Both the position numbers and the translations under genes were made by a program. A DNA stretch of 37,147 nucleotides from Deltaproteobacteria bacterium (GTDB lineage Bacteria > Desulfobacterota > Desulfobulbia > Desulfobulbales > Desulfocapsaceae), in contig PDQP01000015.1 of NCBI GenBank assembly GCA_002747805.1, positions 1 through 37,147 of the forward strand. The letters run 5' to 3'. Below the pieces are notes generated by a model. It did not search any database. It was not told where the DNA came from and worked only from the letters and a program-made list of their open reading frames with translations. Positions 26,472 to 36,397 of this stretch are shown here, one piece after another (within the stretch, counting starts at the first letter, position 1; every line of letters begins with the position of its first letter).

Positions 26472-28550
26472 TTAGCCATTAAGAAGTGCTTTGCGGCTCA
26501 GGCGGATCCGGCCCCGATTATCAACTTCCAGAACCTTTACCTCTATTTCATCGCCTTCATTTACTATATCGGTTACCTTGGCAACCCGCTTGGTATCCAG
26601 CTCCGAGATATGAACCATGCCGTCCGTGCCGGGCAGAATTTCCACAAAGGCACCAAAATCCTTAACCGTTTTCACCAGGCCCTTGTAAGTCGCCCCAACT
26701 TCTACTTCGGCGGTAATTTCCTTGATCCGGTCGAGAAGCTCGGCGGCCTTTTCGCCGTCTGCGGTGAAAATCTTGATCAAGCCGTCATCATCGACCTCAA
26801 TCTTGGCATCATACTCAGAGGAAAGCTCCTTGATGACCTTGCCGCCGGGGCCGATAATATCGCGAATTTTATCGGGATTTATCTTATGAACCATATATTT
26901 GGGGGCAAACTCGGAAACATCTGCCCTGGCACCGGCAATACCCTTCTGCATCTCGCCAAGGATATGAAAACGCCCTTCTTTTGCCTGGGCAAGGGCGTTA
27001 GCCATAATCTCCCTGCTAACGCCGCTAATTTTAATATCCATCTGCAGGGCGGTAATGCCGTGTTCGGTGCCGACCACCTTGAAATCCATATCGCCCAAGT
27101 GATCCTCATCGCCCAGAATATCGGACAAAATAACCACCTTCTCCCCTTCCTTAATCAGCCCCATGGCAATGCCGGAAACCGAATCTGCCATGGGAATACC
27201 GGCATCCATCATCGCCATACTGCCGCCGCAGACCGTAGCCATGGAAGATGAACCGTTGGACTCAAGAATCTCGGAGACAACCCGGATGGAATAGGCAAAA
27301 TCCTCCTCGGCAGGAAGCGAGCTTTTAAGTCCGCGCATGGCAAGGGTGCCGTGTCCCACATCCCTTCTGGACGGCCCGCGCATCATCCTTGCCTCGCCCA
27401 CACAAAAGGGCGGGAAATTATAATGGAGCATAAAACGGTGAACTTCTTCGCCATTTAAGGTTTCCGTTCTCAATTTATCACGCTCACTGCCAAGGGTGGC
27501 CGTAACCAGGGCCTGGGTTTCTCCGCGGGTAAACAGGGCCGAACCGTGGGCTCGGGGCAAAATACCAACCTCGCAGCTAATAGGACGCACTTCATCAAAT
27601 TTTCTGCCGTCAATGCGGGTTTCCTCATCGACTATCTTGCTGCGCATCACCGATTTTTTATAGGATGAAAGCAGATCACCGATTTCCTTTTCCTGCTCCC
27701 CGGCCTCGTCAAGCTGGGCGATCACCTCCTTTTTAAGCTGATCGTAGGCATTGCCCCGAGCCATCTTATCTGCGGTGGAGACCACTTTTTTCATGCCCTC
27801 GGCGGCAATTTGTTCAACCTTTGCCCTAAGCTCCTCATTTACCACCGGCGGAGTAAGCTCACGCTTCGGCTTGCCGCTGGTCTTTTGTAATTCCTCCTGC
27901 AGAACAATCAGCGGCTGTACCTGCTCATGCACGATGAAAATGGCATCAAGGATAACATCCTCGCTCAGGTTATCGGCCTGACCTTCGACCATAACCACCG
28001 CCTCTCTGGTACAGGCAACCACCAAATCCATTTTCGATTTGGTCAATTCGTCCCGGGTAGGATTAAGCACCAAACGGCCATCGACCAAGCCCACCCTGGC
28101 ACCGCCCACCGGACCCTGAAAAGGGAGATCAGACAGGGTCAAGGCACAGGATGCACCAGTCAAGGCCAGCACATCGGGATTATTCTGCTGATCTGCCGAC
28201 AGCACAGTGGCAATAACCTGGGTCTCCGCCCGATAACCTTCCGGGAACAAAGGACGCAGCGGCCGATCGATAATCCGGCAGGTTAAAACCTCATGATCCG
28301 CCGGTCTGCCGATTTCCCTTCGAAAATAATTACCGGGAATCCGCCCCACCGAAGCCAGTTTTTCCTGATATTCTATGGTCAACGGGAAAAAATCCGCATC
28401 AGGGCGGCTCTCCCTGGCACCAACCGCAGTAACCAGCACCATCGTACCGCCGCAGCTAATGGTTACCGAACCCGATGCCTGCTTGGCAAGTTTTCCGGTT
28501 TCAATGGTAATGATTTTACCGCCAATTTCTGTTTCCACTTTCTTAAACAT
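26472..28550 (-). CDS. pnp: polynucleotide phosphorylase
   Basis: PNPase degrades RNA from the 3' end by phosphorolysis and belongs to the degradosome. From ATG 28550 (MFKKVETEIGG) it has 692 residues; GGAGAAGAT is the ribosome site and the longer frame to 28589 lacks one. Two RNase PH domains, a linking helical domain, then the KH domain (INPDKIRDIIGPGGKVIKEL, about 555-575) and S1 domain (VGATYKGLVKTVKDFGAFVEI, about 622 on) are in the right order. The catalytic region with ILGDEDHLGDMDFKV is intact. rpsO precedes it by 239 bases that contain a hairpin, the arrangement seen in many bacteria. Confidence 0.97.
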   Translation of the reverse strand: MFKKVETEIGGKIITIETGKLAKQASGSVTISCGGTMVLVTAVGARESRPDADFFPLTIEYQEKLASVGRIPGNYFRREIGRPADHEVLTCRIIDRPLRPLFPEGYRAETQVIATVLSADQQNNPDVLALTGASCALTLSDLPFQGPVGGARVGLVDGRLVLNPTRDELTKSKMDLVVACTREAVVMVEGQADNLSEDVILDAIFIVHEQVQPLIVLQEELQKTSGKPKRELTPPVVNEELRAKVEQIAAEGMKKVVSTADKMARGNAYDQLKKEVIAQLDEAGEQEKEIGDLLSSYKKSVMRSKIVDEETRIDGRKFDEVRPISCEVGILPRAHGSALFTRGETQALVTATLGSERDKLRTETLNGEEVHRFMLHYNFPPFCVGEARMMRGPSRRDVGHGTLAMRGLKSSLPAEEDFAYSIRVVSEILESNGSSSMATVCGGSMAMMDAGIPMADSVSGIAMGLIKEGEKVVILSDILGDEDHLGDMDFKVVGTEHGITALQMDIKISGVSREIMANALAQAKEGRFHILGEMQKGIAGARADVSEFAPKYMVHKINPDKIRDIIGPGGKVIKELSSEYDAKIEVDDDGLIKIFTADGEKAAELLDRIKEITAEVEVGATYKGLVKTVKDFGAFVEILPGTDGMVHISELDTKRVAKVTDIVNEGDEIEVKVLEVDNRGRIRLSRKALLNG

Positions 28551-28704
28551 ATCTTCTCCAGATCTTTGCATCAGGGAAATGCCCAGCACTCCAAAATGAC
28601 CGGATTATCCACCAGCCCCGTATGCCTTTTTATATAGTAATTTTCTCATCCTGCTCAGGACAAGGTTTTCTGAACTGCTCAGCGGATCTTCCGCCTGACC
28701 AAAG

Positions 28705-28746
28705 GTGCCGCAAACCGGGTTTTAACAAAAGCAAACCCTGCGGCAC
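28705..28746 (-). promoter_or_regulatory. rpsO-pnp intergenic hairpin
   Basis: Outer arms GTGCCGCA/TGCGGCAC and inner arms GGGTTT/AAACCC make an extended stem with a 4-base bulge. In Escherichia coli a hairpin at this junction is cut by RNase III, which allows PNPase to control its own mRNA. The same role is plausible here. The downstream sequence is not T-rich, so it is not a simple terminator. Confidence 0.55.
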
Positions 28747-28789
28747 AAATTTCGTCATCCAGAAAAAAAGAAGAGGTAACAAGGAGATG

Positions 28790-29059
28790 TTACTTACGGA
28801 TACCAAGCTCTGCAATCAGGGTTCTATACTTGCCGATGTCCCTGTTTTTCAGGTAATCAAGCAGGCTTCTTCTCTGACCGACAAGTTTCAACAGCCCCTG
28901 ACGGGAATGATGATCCTTTTTATGGGTCTTGAAATGCTCGGTAAGATACTTGATCCGGTCGGTTAAAAGGGCAATCTGCACCTCCGGCGAGCCGGTATCT
29001 GAATCGTGGGTCTTAAACTTCTCGATTATCTCACTTTTTCTAACTGCTGATTGTGCCAT
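28790..29059 (-). CDS. rpsO: 30S ribosomal protein S15
   Basis: S15 binds 16S rRNA early in small-subunit assembly and forms a bridge to the 50S subunit. The 89-residue length is exactly typical, and the sequence ([36 protein letters not shown] and [13 protein letters not shown]) is highly conserved. CAGGAG sits before ATG 29059. It falls between truB and pnp in the usual order. S15 is known elsewhere to repress its own translation by binding its leader; the leader here is about 50 bases if the TATAAT at 29117 is used. Confidence 0.97.
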   Translation of the reverse strand: MAQSAVRKSEIIEKFKTHDSDTGSPEVQIALLTDRIKYLTEHFKTHKKDHHSRQGLLKLVGQRRSLLDYLKNRDIGKYRTLIAELGIRK

Positions 29060-29116
29060 GAAAATCTCCTGAATCTATTAAACATTTATCCAAACCAAAA
29101 ACCGCATCGTCCGGCA

Positions 29117-29122
29117 ATTATA
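29117..29122 (-). promoter_or_regulatory. perfect -10 box upstream of rpsO
   Basis: TATAAT reads on the minus strand 58 bases before rpsO. No good -35 lies at the right distance, so it is a weak or activated promoter that could let rpsO-pnp be expressed apart from the long operon. Confidence 0.35.
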
Positions 29123-29176
29123 ACCAGCCTGACGAAAAAGCAGGGTGATATATCTTATAAACTGCCCAAAAACAAG

Positions 29177-29202
29177 CCCGTCATAACAACCCGTCATAAC
29201 AA
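29177..29202. repeat. 13-bp tandem duplication after truB
   Basis: CCCGTCATAACAA occurs twice in direct tandem, ending 3 bases before the truB stop codon. It is most likely a small replication slippage product with no clear function. Confidence 0.7.
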
Positions 29203-29205
29203 CAA

Positions 29206-29961
29206 TTAGCGGCAAACCTGCAATAACCCGGAAGCCTCTTCCACCGTTATCATCCCGGACATCAGGGTATCAAGGGCCTCCCTTTCCTGCAATGCCTGCC
29301 CTTTTACCGCATTTTTCACAGAAAAGCATCCGCTTTTTGTCCGGCGGAGCATTTTTAGATAACCGCCGCAGCCAAGCTGACGGCCAATATCATCTGCCAG
29401 GGTGCGGATATAGGTTCCCTTGCTGCAAACCACCCTGACCGTAATCTCGGCGGTATCACCAGACACGCTCGGCCGCTGATCCTGCCAGTCCAGCCTGCGG
29501 ATAAAAATATCCCTGGCCGGTTTTTCAATTTTAATCCCCTGCCGTGCATAATGATACAGGGGCTTGCCCTTGTGTTTCAAGGCCGAATAGGCAGGCGGCA
29601 CCTGCTTTTGCCGGCCGGTAAATCCGGCCAGGCATTCTTTTATCTTGTCCGCAGCAATTTCACCGACTGGTTGCCGGGCGGTTATACGTCCTTCCGGGTC
29701 AAAGGTTTCGGTGCTGATGCCAAGGCAAATGGTGGCCAGATACTCCTTTTCCCCCTCCATAAAAGATGAAATCATCCGGGTTGCCTTGCGTCCGACACAG
29801 ATAATCAGCAACCCGGAAGCAAAGGGGTCGAGGGTACCGGCATGACCCACCTTTTTGATTCCCAAAATCCGCCTTACCCGGCTGACCATGGCAAATGATG
29901 AAATATTTTCCGGCTTGTCCACCAAAAATATTCCTGCCTCAAATTCATTGCTGCCTGTCAT
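29206..29961 (-). CDS. truB: tRNA pseudouridine-55 synthase
   Basis: TruB converts U55 of the T loop of tRNAs to pseudouridine and acts as an RNA chaperone. The catalytic loop GHAGTLDPFASG holds Asp45. Other landmarks are VDKPENISSF (residues 14-23), QVPPAYSALKHKGKPLYHYAR and SKGTYIRTLADDIG. The 251-residue length indicates the shorter form with only a small C-terminal extension. It sits 15 bases from nrnA in the classic rbfA-nrnA-truB-rpsO order. Confidence 0.95.
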   Translation of the reverse strand: MTGSNEFEAGIFLVDKPENISSFAMVSRVRRILGIKKVGHAGTLDPFASGLLIICVGRKATRMISSFMEGEKEYLATICLGISTETFDPEGRITARQPVGEIAADKIKECLAGFTGRQKQVPPAYSALKHKGKPLYHYARQGIKIEKPARDIFIRRLDWQDQRPSVSGDTAEITVRVVCSKGTYIRTLADDIGRQLGCGGYLKMLRRTKSGCFSVKNAVKGQALQEREALDTLMSGMITVEEASGLLQVCR

Positions 29962-29976
29962 AGCCGAAAAATCTGA

Positions 29977-30957
29977 TTACAAAACCTGCAAGAAAGCGGC
30001 AATAATCTCTTTTTTAACCTGTTCAAGGCTCTTGTCAGTGAAACGGCATCCGGCGGCATTACGGTGGCCGCCGCCGCCAAACTGCCCGGCAATCTCAGCG
30101 ACATCACATTCACCCTTGGCCCGCAGACTGACCGAAACCATATTTTTCTCCGCCTCCTTGATCAGGACCGCCGCCTTGACTGATTTAAGGGAGCGGGGAA
30201 AATCAATCAACCCTTCCGTATCATGGTATGAGGCACCGCTTTGCTCAAACATTTCTCCGGCGGCATAGATGACTGCCAGCTGCTCATCGGCATAAAGCTC
30301 AAGGGTGGCAAGCACCATCTCCATCAGCCTAAGCCGCTCCTTGGTATAATTATCGTAAACCTTGCTGGCAACCTCCTCCGGTCTCACTCCGGCAGCCAGC
30401 AGTTCCGAGGCAATCTGCAAGGTTCTGGGGCTGGTGCATTCATAGCGAAAGGAACCAGTATCGGTAAGGATGGCCGTATAAAGATCAAAGGCGGCCTTAT
30501 ATGGAATTTTTGCTCCCAAAGCCCCGGCCAATTCAAAGATCATCTCGCCGGTGGATGAACAATCCGGCTCCACCCAGTTACAGCTGCCAAAATCCTGATG
30601 AGATTTATGATGATCTATCACCAGAAAGGGCCGATAATTCAACAAATCTTTTTCATACTTGCCCAGTCTGGCCGCATCGCCGCAGTCCATGGCAACAACT
30701 GCCATATTTCCTGCCGCCTCTTCGGCAAAGCTGGATACATCGTGCCAGTCATGGCTGACATTTCGGCAGTCCGGCAGAAAATCAAAAAGATGAGAAACCG
30801 GCTCCTCGGTAAAACAAAGGGCATTCTTGCCCATACCCCTTAAAATTTCGGCCAGGCCAAACATGGAACCCAAGGCATCACCATCGGGATGAACATGAGT
30901 CAGCAGCAAAAAATCCGTCTGCTCGCGGATAACCTGCAATAATTCCTCAGGCACCAT
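29977..30957 (-). CDS. nrnA: bifunctional oligoribonuclease / PAP phosphatase (NrnA-like DHH phosphoesterase)
   Basis: NrnA-like DHH/DHHA1 proteins degrade short RNA and DNA oligonucleotides and dephosphorylate 3'-phosphoadenosine 5'-phosphate. I start at 30957 (MVPEELLQ, 326 residues), 11 bases inside rbfA, with GGAAAGGA ahead. A longer frame to 31035 overlaps rbfA. Metal ligands are H21-x-H23-P-D25-x-D27 (HVHPDGDALGS), D91, and the D115-H116-H117 triad (VIDHHK). GGGGHRNAAGC near the C-terminus is the DHHA1 nucleotide site. Placement between rbfA and truB is common in Firmicutes and Deltaproteobacteria. Confidence 0.93.
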   Translation of the reverse strand: MVPEELLQVIREQTDFLLLTHVHPDGDALGSMFGLAEILRGMGKNALCFTEEPVSHLFDFLPDCRNVSHDWHDVSSFAEEAAGNMAVVAMDCGDAARLGKYEKDLLNYRPFLVIDHHKSHQDFGSCNWVEPDCSSTGEMIFELAGALGAKIPYKAAFDLYTAILTDTGSFRYECTSPRTLQIASELLAAGVRPEEVASKVYDNYTKERLRLMEMVLATLELYADEQLAVIYAAGEMFEQSGASYHDTEGLIDFPRSLKSVKAAVLIKEAEKNMVSVSLRAKGECDVAEIAGQFGGGGHRNAAGCRFTDKSLEQVKKEIIAAFLQVL

Positions 30958-31363
30958 GCTTTTTCCTTTCCCGTTCAATAGCAATTTCCTCAAAAATATC
31001 ATCCAGTTCCCTAACCTTGTCAACGCTGTCATCATAGATGAACTGCAGGGCCGGAGTGTAACGCATATTGATAGTTTTTGCCAGATGGCTCCTCATAAAG
31101 CCTCTTGCCCCTTCCAGACCCTTCTGCACGCCGCCCCTCCTGCCGTCCAAAACGGTATAGAAGACCCGGCACAGTTTCAGGTCATCGGTCAGCTCCACCC
31201 TTGAAATGGAAACCCCGCTCAACTTTTGATCCCTGACCTTGCTGACCAAAAGTACGGCAAGCTCGTTTCTAACCGCATCGGCCACCCGAACCGAACGTTT
31301 TACAGCAGTTCGGGACAGGCCAATGCTGTCCAGAGTTTCTTTAGGATTCCATGAGGTCATCAT
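30947..31363 (-). CDS. rbfA: 30S ribosome-binding factor A
   Basis: RbfA binds immature 30S subunits and helps 16S rRNA 5'-end processing and cold adaptation. The 138-residue protein has the KH-like core: [35 protein letters not shown], then [17 protein letters not shown]. The N-terminal 20 residues are slightly longer than in most members. It begins within the infB stop codon region (4-base overlap) and overlaps nrnA at its end, showing tight coupling. Confidence 0.93.
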   Translation of the reverse strand: MMTSWNPKETLDSIGLSRTAVKRSVRVADAVRNELAVLLVSKVRDQKLSGVSISRVELTDDLKLCRVFYTVLDGRRGGVQKGLEGARGFMRSHLAKTINMRYTPALQFIYDDSVDKVRELDDIFEEIAIERERKKHGA

Positions 31364-34092
31364 TCATCCCCATAATCAAGAGTGGCCTCTACCTCAAGCA
31401 TGATATAGGCCTCAAGCTGGTCGCCAACCTTAATGTCATTGAAATTTTCAACCCCGATACCGCACTCAAAACCGGTCAGCACCTCCTTGACATCATCCTT
31501 AAACCGTTTGAGCGAGCTAATCTTGCCGGTATAAACCACCACACCGTCCCGCATCACCCGCACCCCGGCCTTACGCTGGATTTTACCGTCAGAGACAAAA
31601 CAACCGGCAATGGTGCCGACCTTGGGTACCGTAAAGGTCTCACGCACCTCGGCAGTGCCGATAACCTCTTCCTCGAAAGTCGGCTCCAGCATACCCACCA
31701 TGGCCTTTTTAATATCGTCAAGGGCGTGATAAATAACCTCATAGGAGCGGACATCGACATTTTCCCGCTGGGCAAGCTCTTTTACCTTCAAGGTCGGCCT
31801 GACATTAAAACCCAGCACAATCGCTTCCGAGGCCGAAGCCAGCAAAATATCAGACTCGGTGATGGTACCGGTTCCCTCATGCAGCACCCGCACCTTGATC
31901 TCCTTGGTGGACAATTCCTCCGCCGCCTTGGCAAAGGCCTCCAGGGTACCCTGAACATCGGAACGGATAACCACCTTCAGCTCCAGTACCTCGCCCTCGT
32001 TCATCCGCTCAAATAACTTGTCCAGCGAGATTTTGGTATTGGCGCCAAGCTCCGCCTCACGGGCTTTCAGGGTTCTTGCCTGGCTGACATTTTTAGCCAT
32101 TTTCTCATCGGTAACCACGATGAATTCATCACCAGCGGCCGGAACGCCGCCGATGCCCTGTACCTCGACCGGAATGGACGGCCCGGCCTCCTTGACCTTG
32201 CGTCCCTTATAATCCAGCATGGCCCGAACCTTGCCGCTAAACTGGCCGACCACAAAATAATCACCAGTACGCAGGGTTCCTTCCTGAACCAGCACGGTAG
32301 CCACTGCACCGCGCCCCTTGTGCAGCTGTGCCTCCACCACCCGGCCCTTGGCCTTGCGGTCAGGATCGGCTTTAAGTTCCAAAATCTCGGCCAGCAGCAT
32401 AACGGCCTCCATCAGATCGTCAATGCCGAGCCTTTTCTTGGCCGAGGTCTCGACAAACATGGTATCACCGCCCCACTCTTCCGGGGCAAGGTTAAGCTCT
32501 GCCAGCTCCCGCTTGACCCGATCCGGGTCGGCATTGTCCTTGTCAATCTTATTGACCGCCACCAGAATGGGAACATCCGCCGCCTGGGCATGGCGGATGG
32601 CCTCACGGGTCTGATCCATCACCCCGTCATCGGCCGCCACCACCAGAATTACCAGGTCGGTTATCTGGGCGCCGCGTGAACGCATCTCGGTAAAGGCGGC
32701 ATGACCAGGCGTATCGACAAAGGTTATATCACCAGCCTTCGACCGGACATGATAAGCTCCGATATGCTGGGTGATGCCGCCCGCCTCGCCGTCTGCCACA
32801 TCTGTCTTTCGGATGGCATCAAGAATAGAGGTCTTGCCATGGTCAACATGACCCATCACCGTTACCACCGGCGAACGCGGCACCGCCTCACCGCCCTCCT
32901 GGGCCTCGTCCAGCATCTGGATACCGATTTCCTCGGTTATGCCCTGCTCGACCTCGTAGCCGAATTCAGAGGCAACAATCATAGCCGTTTCCACATCAAC
33001 CGCCTGATTGATGGTAGCCATAACCCCCATGCCCATCAGTTTGGCAATCACTTCACTGGCCTTAACCCTCATCCGGCTGGCAAGCTCGCTGACGCTGATG
33101 GTTTCATAAACCACGATGCGTTTCTTGCTGGCCTTCATTTCCGCCGCCGGAGCCGAAGCAGATTTACTGTGCTTGCTCTTGCCCTTCTTGCCCCATTTGC
33201 CCGTCCGCTGATAATCATTGCCGAAATGAGTAAATTTTACATTCTTGCCGCCTTTTTTGGCACTTCTGGAACGGCGGCTCCGGCCCGAATCCTCATCATC
33301 ATGATAACCGCCCTTCTTGCCTTTTTTCCTGCCGCCCTTGCCGGATGCCGGATCAACCGGCATCTGCTCCATCACCTTGTCGGCAACCAGAGATCTTTTA
33401 TTCGAGCCGGGCCGGGCTGTTTTTTTCCTGGCCCTTGGCGGCCTTTTCTCCTCCACCGGCAGCTCAATTACCCCGACCACCTTGGCAATGCCCTTTCTGG
33501 CAGGCGGCTTAGGCTTTTCTTTCTTTTCGGGTTCGGCAGGAGTTTCCGGAATCTTTTCCGGCTGATGCTCATCCGGTGATTTTTCCTCAAATTTTTCCGG
33601 TGATTCAGCTGCCCCGGCCTTCCCGGTTTCGGCAGTATCTGCGGCGGCCGACTGCACTTCTTCCGGCCCTTCACCATCCTCCGGTGATGATTCAGGCTCT
33701 TTGGGTACATCTTTTACATCAGGCATTGCAGCAGGTTCATGCTTTTCTGCATCAGGTAAGTCAGAATTTTCACTCTCCGGTAAATCAGCCTTAGCCTTGG
33801 TTTCAGCAGGCTCGTTTTTCACCTCTGCCGCCTCCTGCACCTTTTTCCTTCTCCTGATCACCTTGATTCTTCTTCCGGGTACAACCGATCCGGCCGCCTC
33901 TTCAGCTTTCTTGGCAGGCTTTTTGTCAACCGTCTTCTTCAGCAGCTTAACCCGTATCTCATCTGCCGTTTCAGCATCAACCGTGGAACTATGCCCCTTG
34001 ATGTCATAACCCGCATCAATCAGCTTCTCGGCCATTAACTTGGGGGCAATGCCAGCCTCTCTTGCCAGTTCGTAAACCCTAACCCTGCTCAT
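31360..34092 (-). CDS. infB: translation initiation factor IF-2
   Basis: IF-2 is the GTPase that places initiator tRNA on the ribosome. At 910 residues it is a long form. An N-terminal helical IF2_N domain ([25 protein letters not shown]) leads into a linker, at about 55-330, rich in Lys, Glu, Pro and Ala that is typical of this protein. A second IF2_N segment follows ([21 protein letters not shown] in part). The G domain has GHVDHGKT near 414, DTPGHAAF and NKIDKD. Domains II-IV complete the protein. Start ATG at 34092 opens [11 protein letters not shown], the expected N-terminus. Confidence 0.97.
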   Translation of the reverse strand: MSRVRVYELAREAGIAPKLMAEKLIDAGYDIKGHSSTVDAETADEIRVKLLKKTVDKKPAKKAEEAAGSVVPGRRIKVIRRRKKVQEAAEVKNEPAETKAKADLPESENSDLPDAEKHEPAAMPDVKDVPKEPESSPEDGEGPEEVQSAAADTAETGKAGAAESPEKFEEKSPDEHQPEKIPETPAEPEKKEKPKPPARKGIAKVVGVIELPVEEKRPPRARKKTARPGSNKRSLVADKVMEQMPVDPASGKGGRKKGKKGGYHDDEDSGRSRRSRSAKKGGKNVKFTHFGNDYQRTGKWGKKGKSKHSKSASAPAAEMKASKKRIVVYETISVSELASRMRVKASEVIAKLMGMGVMATINQAVDVETAMIVASEFGYEVEQGITEEIGIQMLDEAQEGGEAVPRSPVVTVMGHVDHGKTSILDAIRKTDVADGEAGGITQHIGAYHVRSKAGDITFVDTPGHAAFTEMRSRGAQITDLVILVVAADDGVMDQTREAIRHAQAADVPILVAVNKIDKDNADPDRVKRELAELNLAPEEWGGDTMFVETSAKKRLGIDDLMEAVMLLAEILELKADPDRKAKGRVVEAQLHKGRGAVATVLVQEGTLRTGDYFVVGQFSGKVRAMLDYKGRKVKEAGPSIPVEVQGIGGVPAAGDEFIVVTDEKMAKNVSQARTLKAREAELGANTKISLDKLFERMNEGEVLELKVVIRSDVQGTLEAFAKAAEELSTKEIKVRVLHEGTGTITESDILLASASEAIVLGFNVRPTLKVKELAQRENVDVRSYEVIYHALDDIKKAMVGMLEPTFEEEVIGTAEVRETFTVPKVGTIAGCFVSDGKIQRKAGVRVMRDGVVVYTGKISSLKRFKDDVKEVLTGFECGIGVENFNDIKVGDQLEAYIMLEVEATLDYGDE

Positions 34093-34173
34093 CCCTTACT
34101 CCCGTTTTACCTATCTTGTCTGCAACCTTTATTACCACAGAAAATCACTCAGCCAGTTTACCACAACCCACCG

Positions 34174-34398
34174 CTAAAGCCTGAAAAACCTTGCCCATTT
34201 TTTCCGGTTTGTCATCAGCCTGCTGCGGCACTCATCATTCATACAGCAATAAACGCCGCGGCCAGGCCGCCTTACTTCCTGATCAGCTTCAGGCTTGCCG
34301 TCCTGCCAGGTAAACCGGTCAAGCAGAGACTGTTCCAGCTTGCTGCCGCAAGACACGCAGGAACGAATAACCCTTTTGCCGCTACTTGCCTTCTTCAC
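34174..34398 (-). CDS. ylxR: YlxR-family RNA-binding protein
   Basis: YlxR (DUF448) is a small protein nearly always found between nusA and infB; RNA binding is proposed and it has been linked to RNase P in some bacteria. The conserved core is RSCVSCGSKLEQSLLDRF with paired cysteines, then RRPGRGVYCC. I choose the GTG at 34398, giving 74 residues and overlapping the nusA end by 17 bases. The open frame goes further upstream inside nusA with no family similarity. The GTG and no strong ribosome site suggest translation by coupling to nusA. The start remains the weakest part of this call. Confidence 0.85.
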   Translation of the reverse strand: MKKASSGKRVIRSCVSCGSKLEQSLLDRFTWQDGKPEADQEVRRPGRGVYCCMNDECRSRLMTNRKKWARFFRL

Positions 34399-35842
34399 CT
34401 GATGCCGGTTCCTCAGCTCCTGAAATTTCCGCCCCGCCAATTTCCGGCAGCGGCTCTTTTGCAGTTTCAGCGGCTGCTTCGCCAGGCGGCTCGGTCTCCT
34501 TAACCTTCTCACCCTCACTAGCCGAATCATTATCTGCAATCTCGGCCTTACTCTGCTCACATTCCCCGGCCAAATCAGGATAATCAGCTTTAATCTCCCT
34601 TGCTGATGCAATTAGCTGTTCGGCAAATTCTTCATTGACTGCCCTTAAAACCGCCAATTCTTCAACCGTCTTGTCGGCAAGAGCCGCCGCCGAGACTATC
34701 CCCTTGGCAAATAACTGATCGGCCAGGGCCTCCTCAATTCCTTCCACGGCCAGCAGCGACTGATAACCGGCATCCTGCAGATTAGCGTATCTCTGCTCGC
34801 TTTTTACATCAATCCGCCAGCCCATCAGTCTGGAAGCCAACCGCACATTCTGCCCCTGCCGCCCAATGGCAAGGGATAATTGATCATTCGGCACCACCAC
34901 CAGCAGGGTTTTGGTATCCTCGTCCACCCTGACCATGTTCACATGGGCCGGAGCCAGGGCATTATACACATATTTAGCCGGATCAGGACTCCAGGTAACA
35001 ATATCAATCCGCTCCCCCTGAAGCTCCTGCACCACATTCTGCACCCTGGAACCCTTCATGCCCACGCAGGCACCCACCGGATCCACATCGCCCTCGGACG
35101 AACTTACGGCAATTTTCGCCCGAAAGCCAGGCTCACGGCTCACGGCAATAACATTGACAATTCCTTCTTTTATCTCAGGCACTTCCATTTCAAATAATTT
35201 AGCCAGGAAATCATCACAGGTTCTGGATAATAATAACTGGTAATCACGGCTGCCTTCCCTGACATCAAGCAGATAGGCCTTGATCCGGTCTCCCTGCTTG
35301 AACGACCGCTTCGGAATTTGCTGATCCCTTGGCAGCAGGGCATCAGTCCGGCCCAGGTTCACCACCATGTTCCCCCGATCAAAACGCTGGACGATGCCGC
35401 TGACCACCTCGCCCTTCCGATCCTTGAACATGTCGAAGATAACCCCTCTTTCCGCATCCCTCATCTTGTTGATAATCACCTGTCTGGCAGACTGGGCAGC
35501 GATGCGGCCAAGGTCGGTGGAGCGTACATCCTCCATCGGCACCCCGATCACCGCACCAAGCTGAACATCAGAGGTATCAGAATCGTCATGCTCAAGCCGC
35601 AGTGCATCTTCCAGGCTGATTTCGGTCTGCTCATCGGTAACCTCTTCAACCACAGTGAAAAACTGTATTATTTCGACTAAACCAAGCCCTTCATCGTAGT
35701 AGGCCTCAATGTCTATCCGGCTGCCGAGTTTTTTTCTGGCAGCAGACTGCACAGCCTCCTCTATGGCCTCGATAAGCAGCTCCTTATCAAATCCGCGGTC
35801 CCTGCTTATCTGTTCGATTATACGCTTCAACTCTGACGACAT
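34382..35842 (-). CDS. nusA: transcription termination/antitermination factor NusA
   Basis: NusA binds RNA polymerase and controls pausing, termination and antitermination. The 486-residue protein opens MSSELKRIIEQISRDRGFDKELLIEAIEEAVQSAARKK, the classic N-terminal domain. An S1 domain is near 135-200 (GEVVSGIVQRFDRGNMVVNLG). KH1 and KH2 domains follow, with GACVGMKGSRVQNVV and LAIGRQGQNVRLASRLMGW. One acidic repeat-like region lies after residue 350 (LLAVEGIEEALADQL), then a long acidic Glu/Ala tail. It is 39 bases after rimP and overlaps ylxR at its end. Confidence 0.96.
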   Translation of the reverse strand: MSSELKRIIEQISRDRGFDKELLIEAIEEAVQSAARKKLGSRIDIEAYYDEGLGLVEIIQFFTVVEEVTDEQTEISLEDALRLEHDDSDTSDVQLGAVIGVPMEDVRSTDLGRIAAQSARQVIINKMRDAERGVIFDMFKDRKGEVVSGIVQRFDRGNMVVNLGRTDALLPRDQQIPKRSFKQGDRIKAYLLDVREGSRDYQLLLSRTCDDFLAKLFEMEVPEIKEGIVNVIAVSREPGFRAKIAVSSSEGDVDPVGACVGMKGSRVQNVVQELQGERIDIVTWSPDPAKYVYNALAPAHVNMVRVDEDTKTLLVVVPNDQLSLAIGRQGQNVRLASRLMGWRIDVKSEQRYANLQDAGYQSLLAVEGIEEALADQLFAKGIVSAAALADKTVEELAVLRAVNEEFAEQLIASAREIKADYPDLAGECEQSKAEIADNDSASEGEKVKETEPPGEAAAETAKEPLPEIGGAEISGAEEPASGEEGK

Positions 35843-35881
35843 TTCAATACCCCGAGTTCCATATTTATTTTTTAAGCCATA

Positions 35882-36343
35882 CTATTTCAAAAAAAGACGA
35901 GCCTTGCTTATATCCTGCATGGTGAAGGACAGGCTGCCGTAATCATCGGCGGCCATGGCAATCTGACCCTCTGCCGTAACATTTTCTATCCTGCCGATAA
36001 AAACTTTCTGTCCGCCGATCGGCTGATGGAGTTTTACCTTGGCATACTCCCCCTTAAATTTCCGAAAATCATCGGCATTTCTAAGCGGCCTCTCAAGACC
36101 TGGCGAAGATACCTCAAGATGATAGGCGTGTTCAATCAGATCCTCAACCTCCAGATAAGCACTTATCTCGCGGCTTACCCCGGTGCAATGCTCAAGGCTC
36201 ACCCCATCCTCACAATCTATATAAATCCGCAAGACCCAGCCCCGGTCTTCCTGACGGAACTGCACATCAAAAAGCTCAAGGCCCATAGCAGGCAGCAAAT
36301 CTCCTGCATATTCACTTATCTTGTCTATAATAAGTTCGCTCAT
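35882..36343 (-). CDS. rimP: ribosome maturation factor RimP
   Basis: RimP assists maturation of the 30S subunit. The 153-residue protein has typical segments: LELFDVQFRQEDRGWVLRIYIDCEDGVSLEHCTGVSREISAYLEVED and YHLEVSSPGLERPLRNADDFRKFKG, both conserved in the family. It is the first gene of the nusA-infB operon, as in many bacteria. A strong terminator sits 28 bases before the ATG at 36343, so expression likely depends on read-through of the leader. The ribosome site is weak (GAG only). Confidence 0.94.
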   Translation of the reverse strand: MSELIIDKISEYAGDLLPAMGLELFDVQFRQEDRGWVLRIYIDCEDGVSLEHCTGVSREISAYLEVEDLIEHAYHLEVSSPGLERPLRNADDFRKFKGEYAKVKLHQPIGGQKVFIGRIENVTAEGQIAMAADDYGSLSFTMQDISKARLFLK

Positions 36344-36371
36344 GCAATTTTACTCAAAATTGTCCAGGCAT

Positions 36372-36397
36372 AAAAAAAAGCGGGCAAAGCCCACTTT
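36372..36397 (-). terminator. intrinsic terminator in the rimP leader
   Basis: On the minus strand GTGGGC and GCCCGC form a 6-bp stem (one G-U pair) around TTT, then a run of eight T. It is extended by three A-T pairs with the T run. This is the clearest terminator in the window and lies 28 bases before the rimP start, which points to attenuation. Confidence 0.8.

Noticed and set aside
29177..29202. CRISPR-like or regulatory repeat
   Set aside because: Only two 13-base copies in direct tandem with no spacer, so it is a simple duplication.
32701..33579. 292-codon plus-strand ORF opposite infB
   Set aside because: It mirrors the Lys/Glu/Ala-rich IF-2 linker and G domain; no domain pattern is visible and infB is certain.
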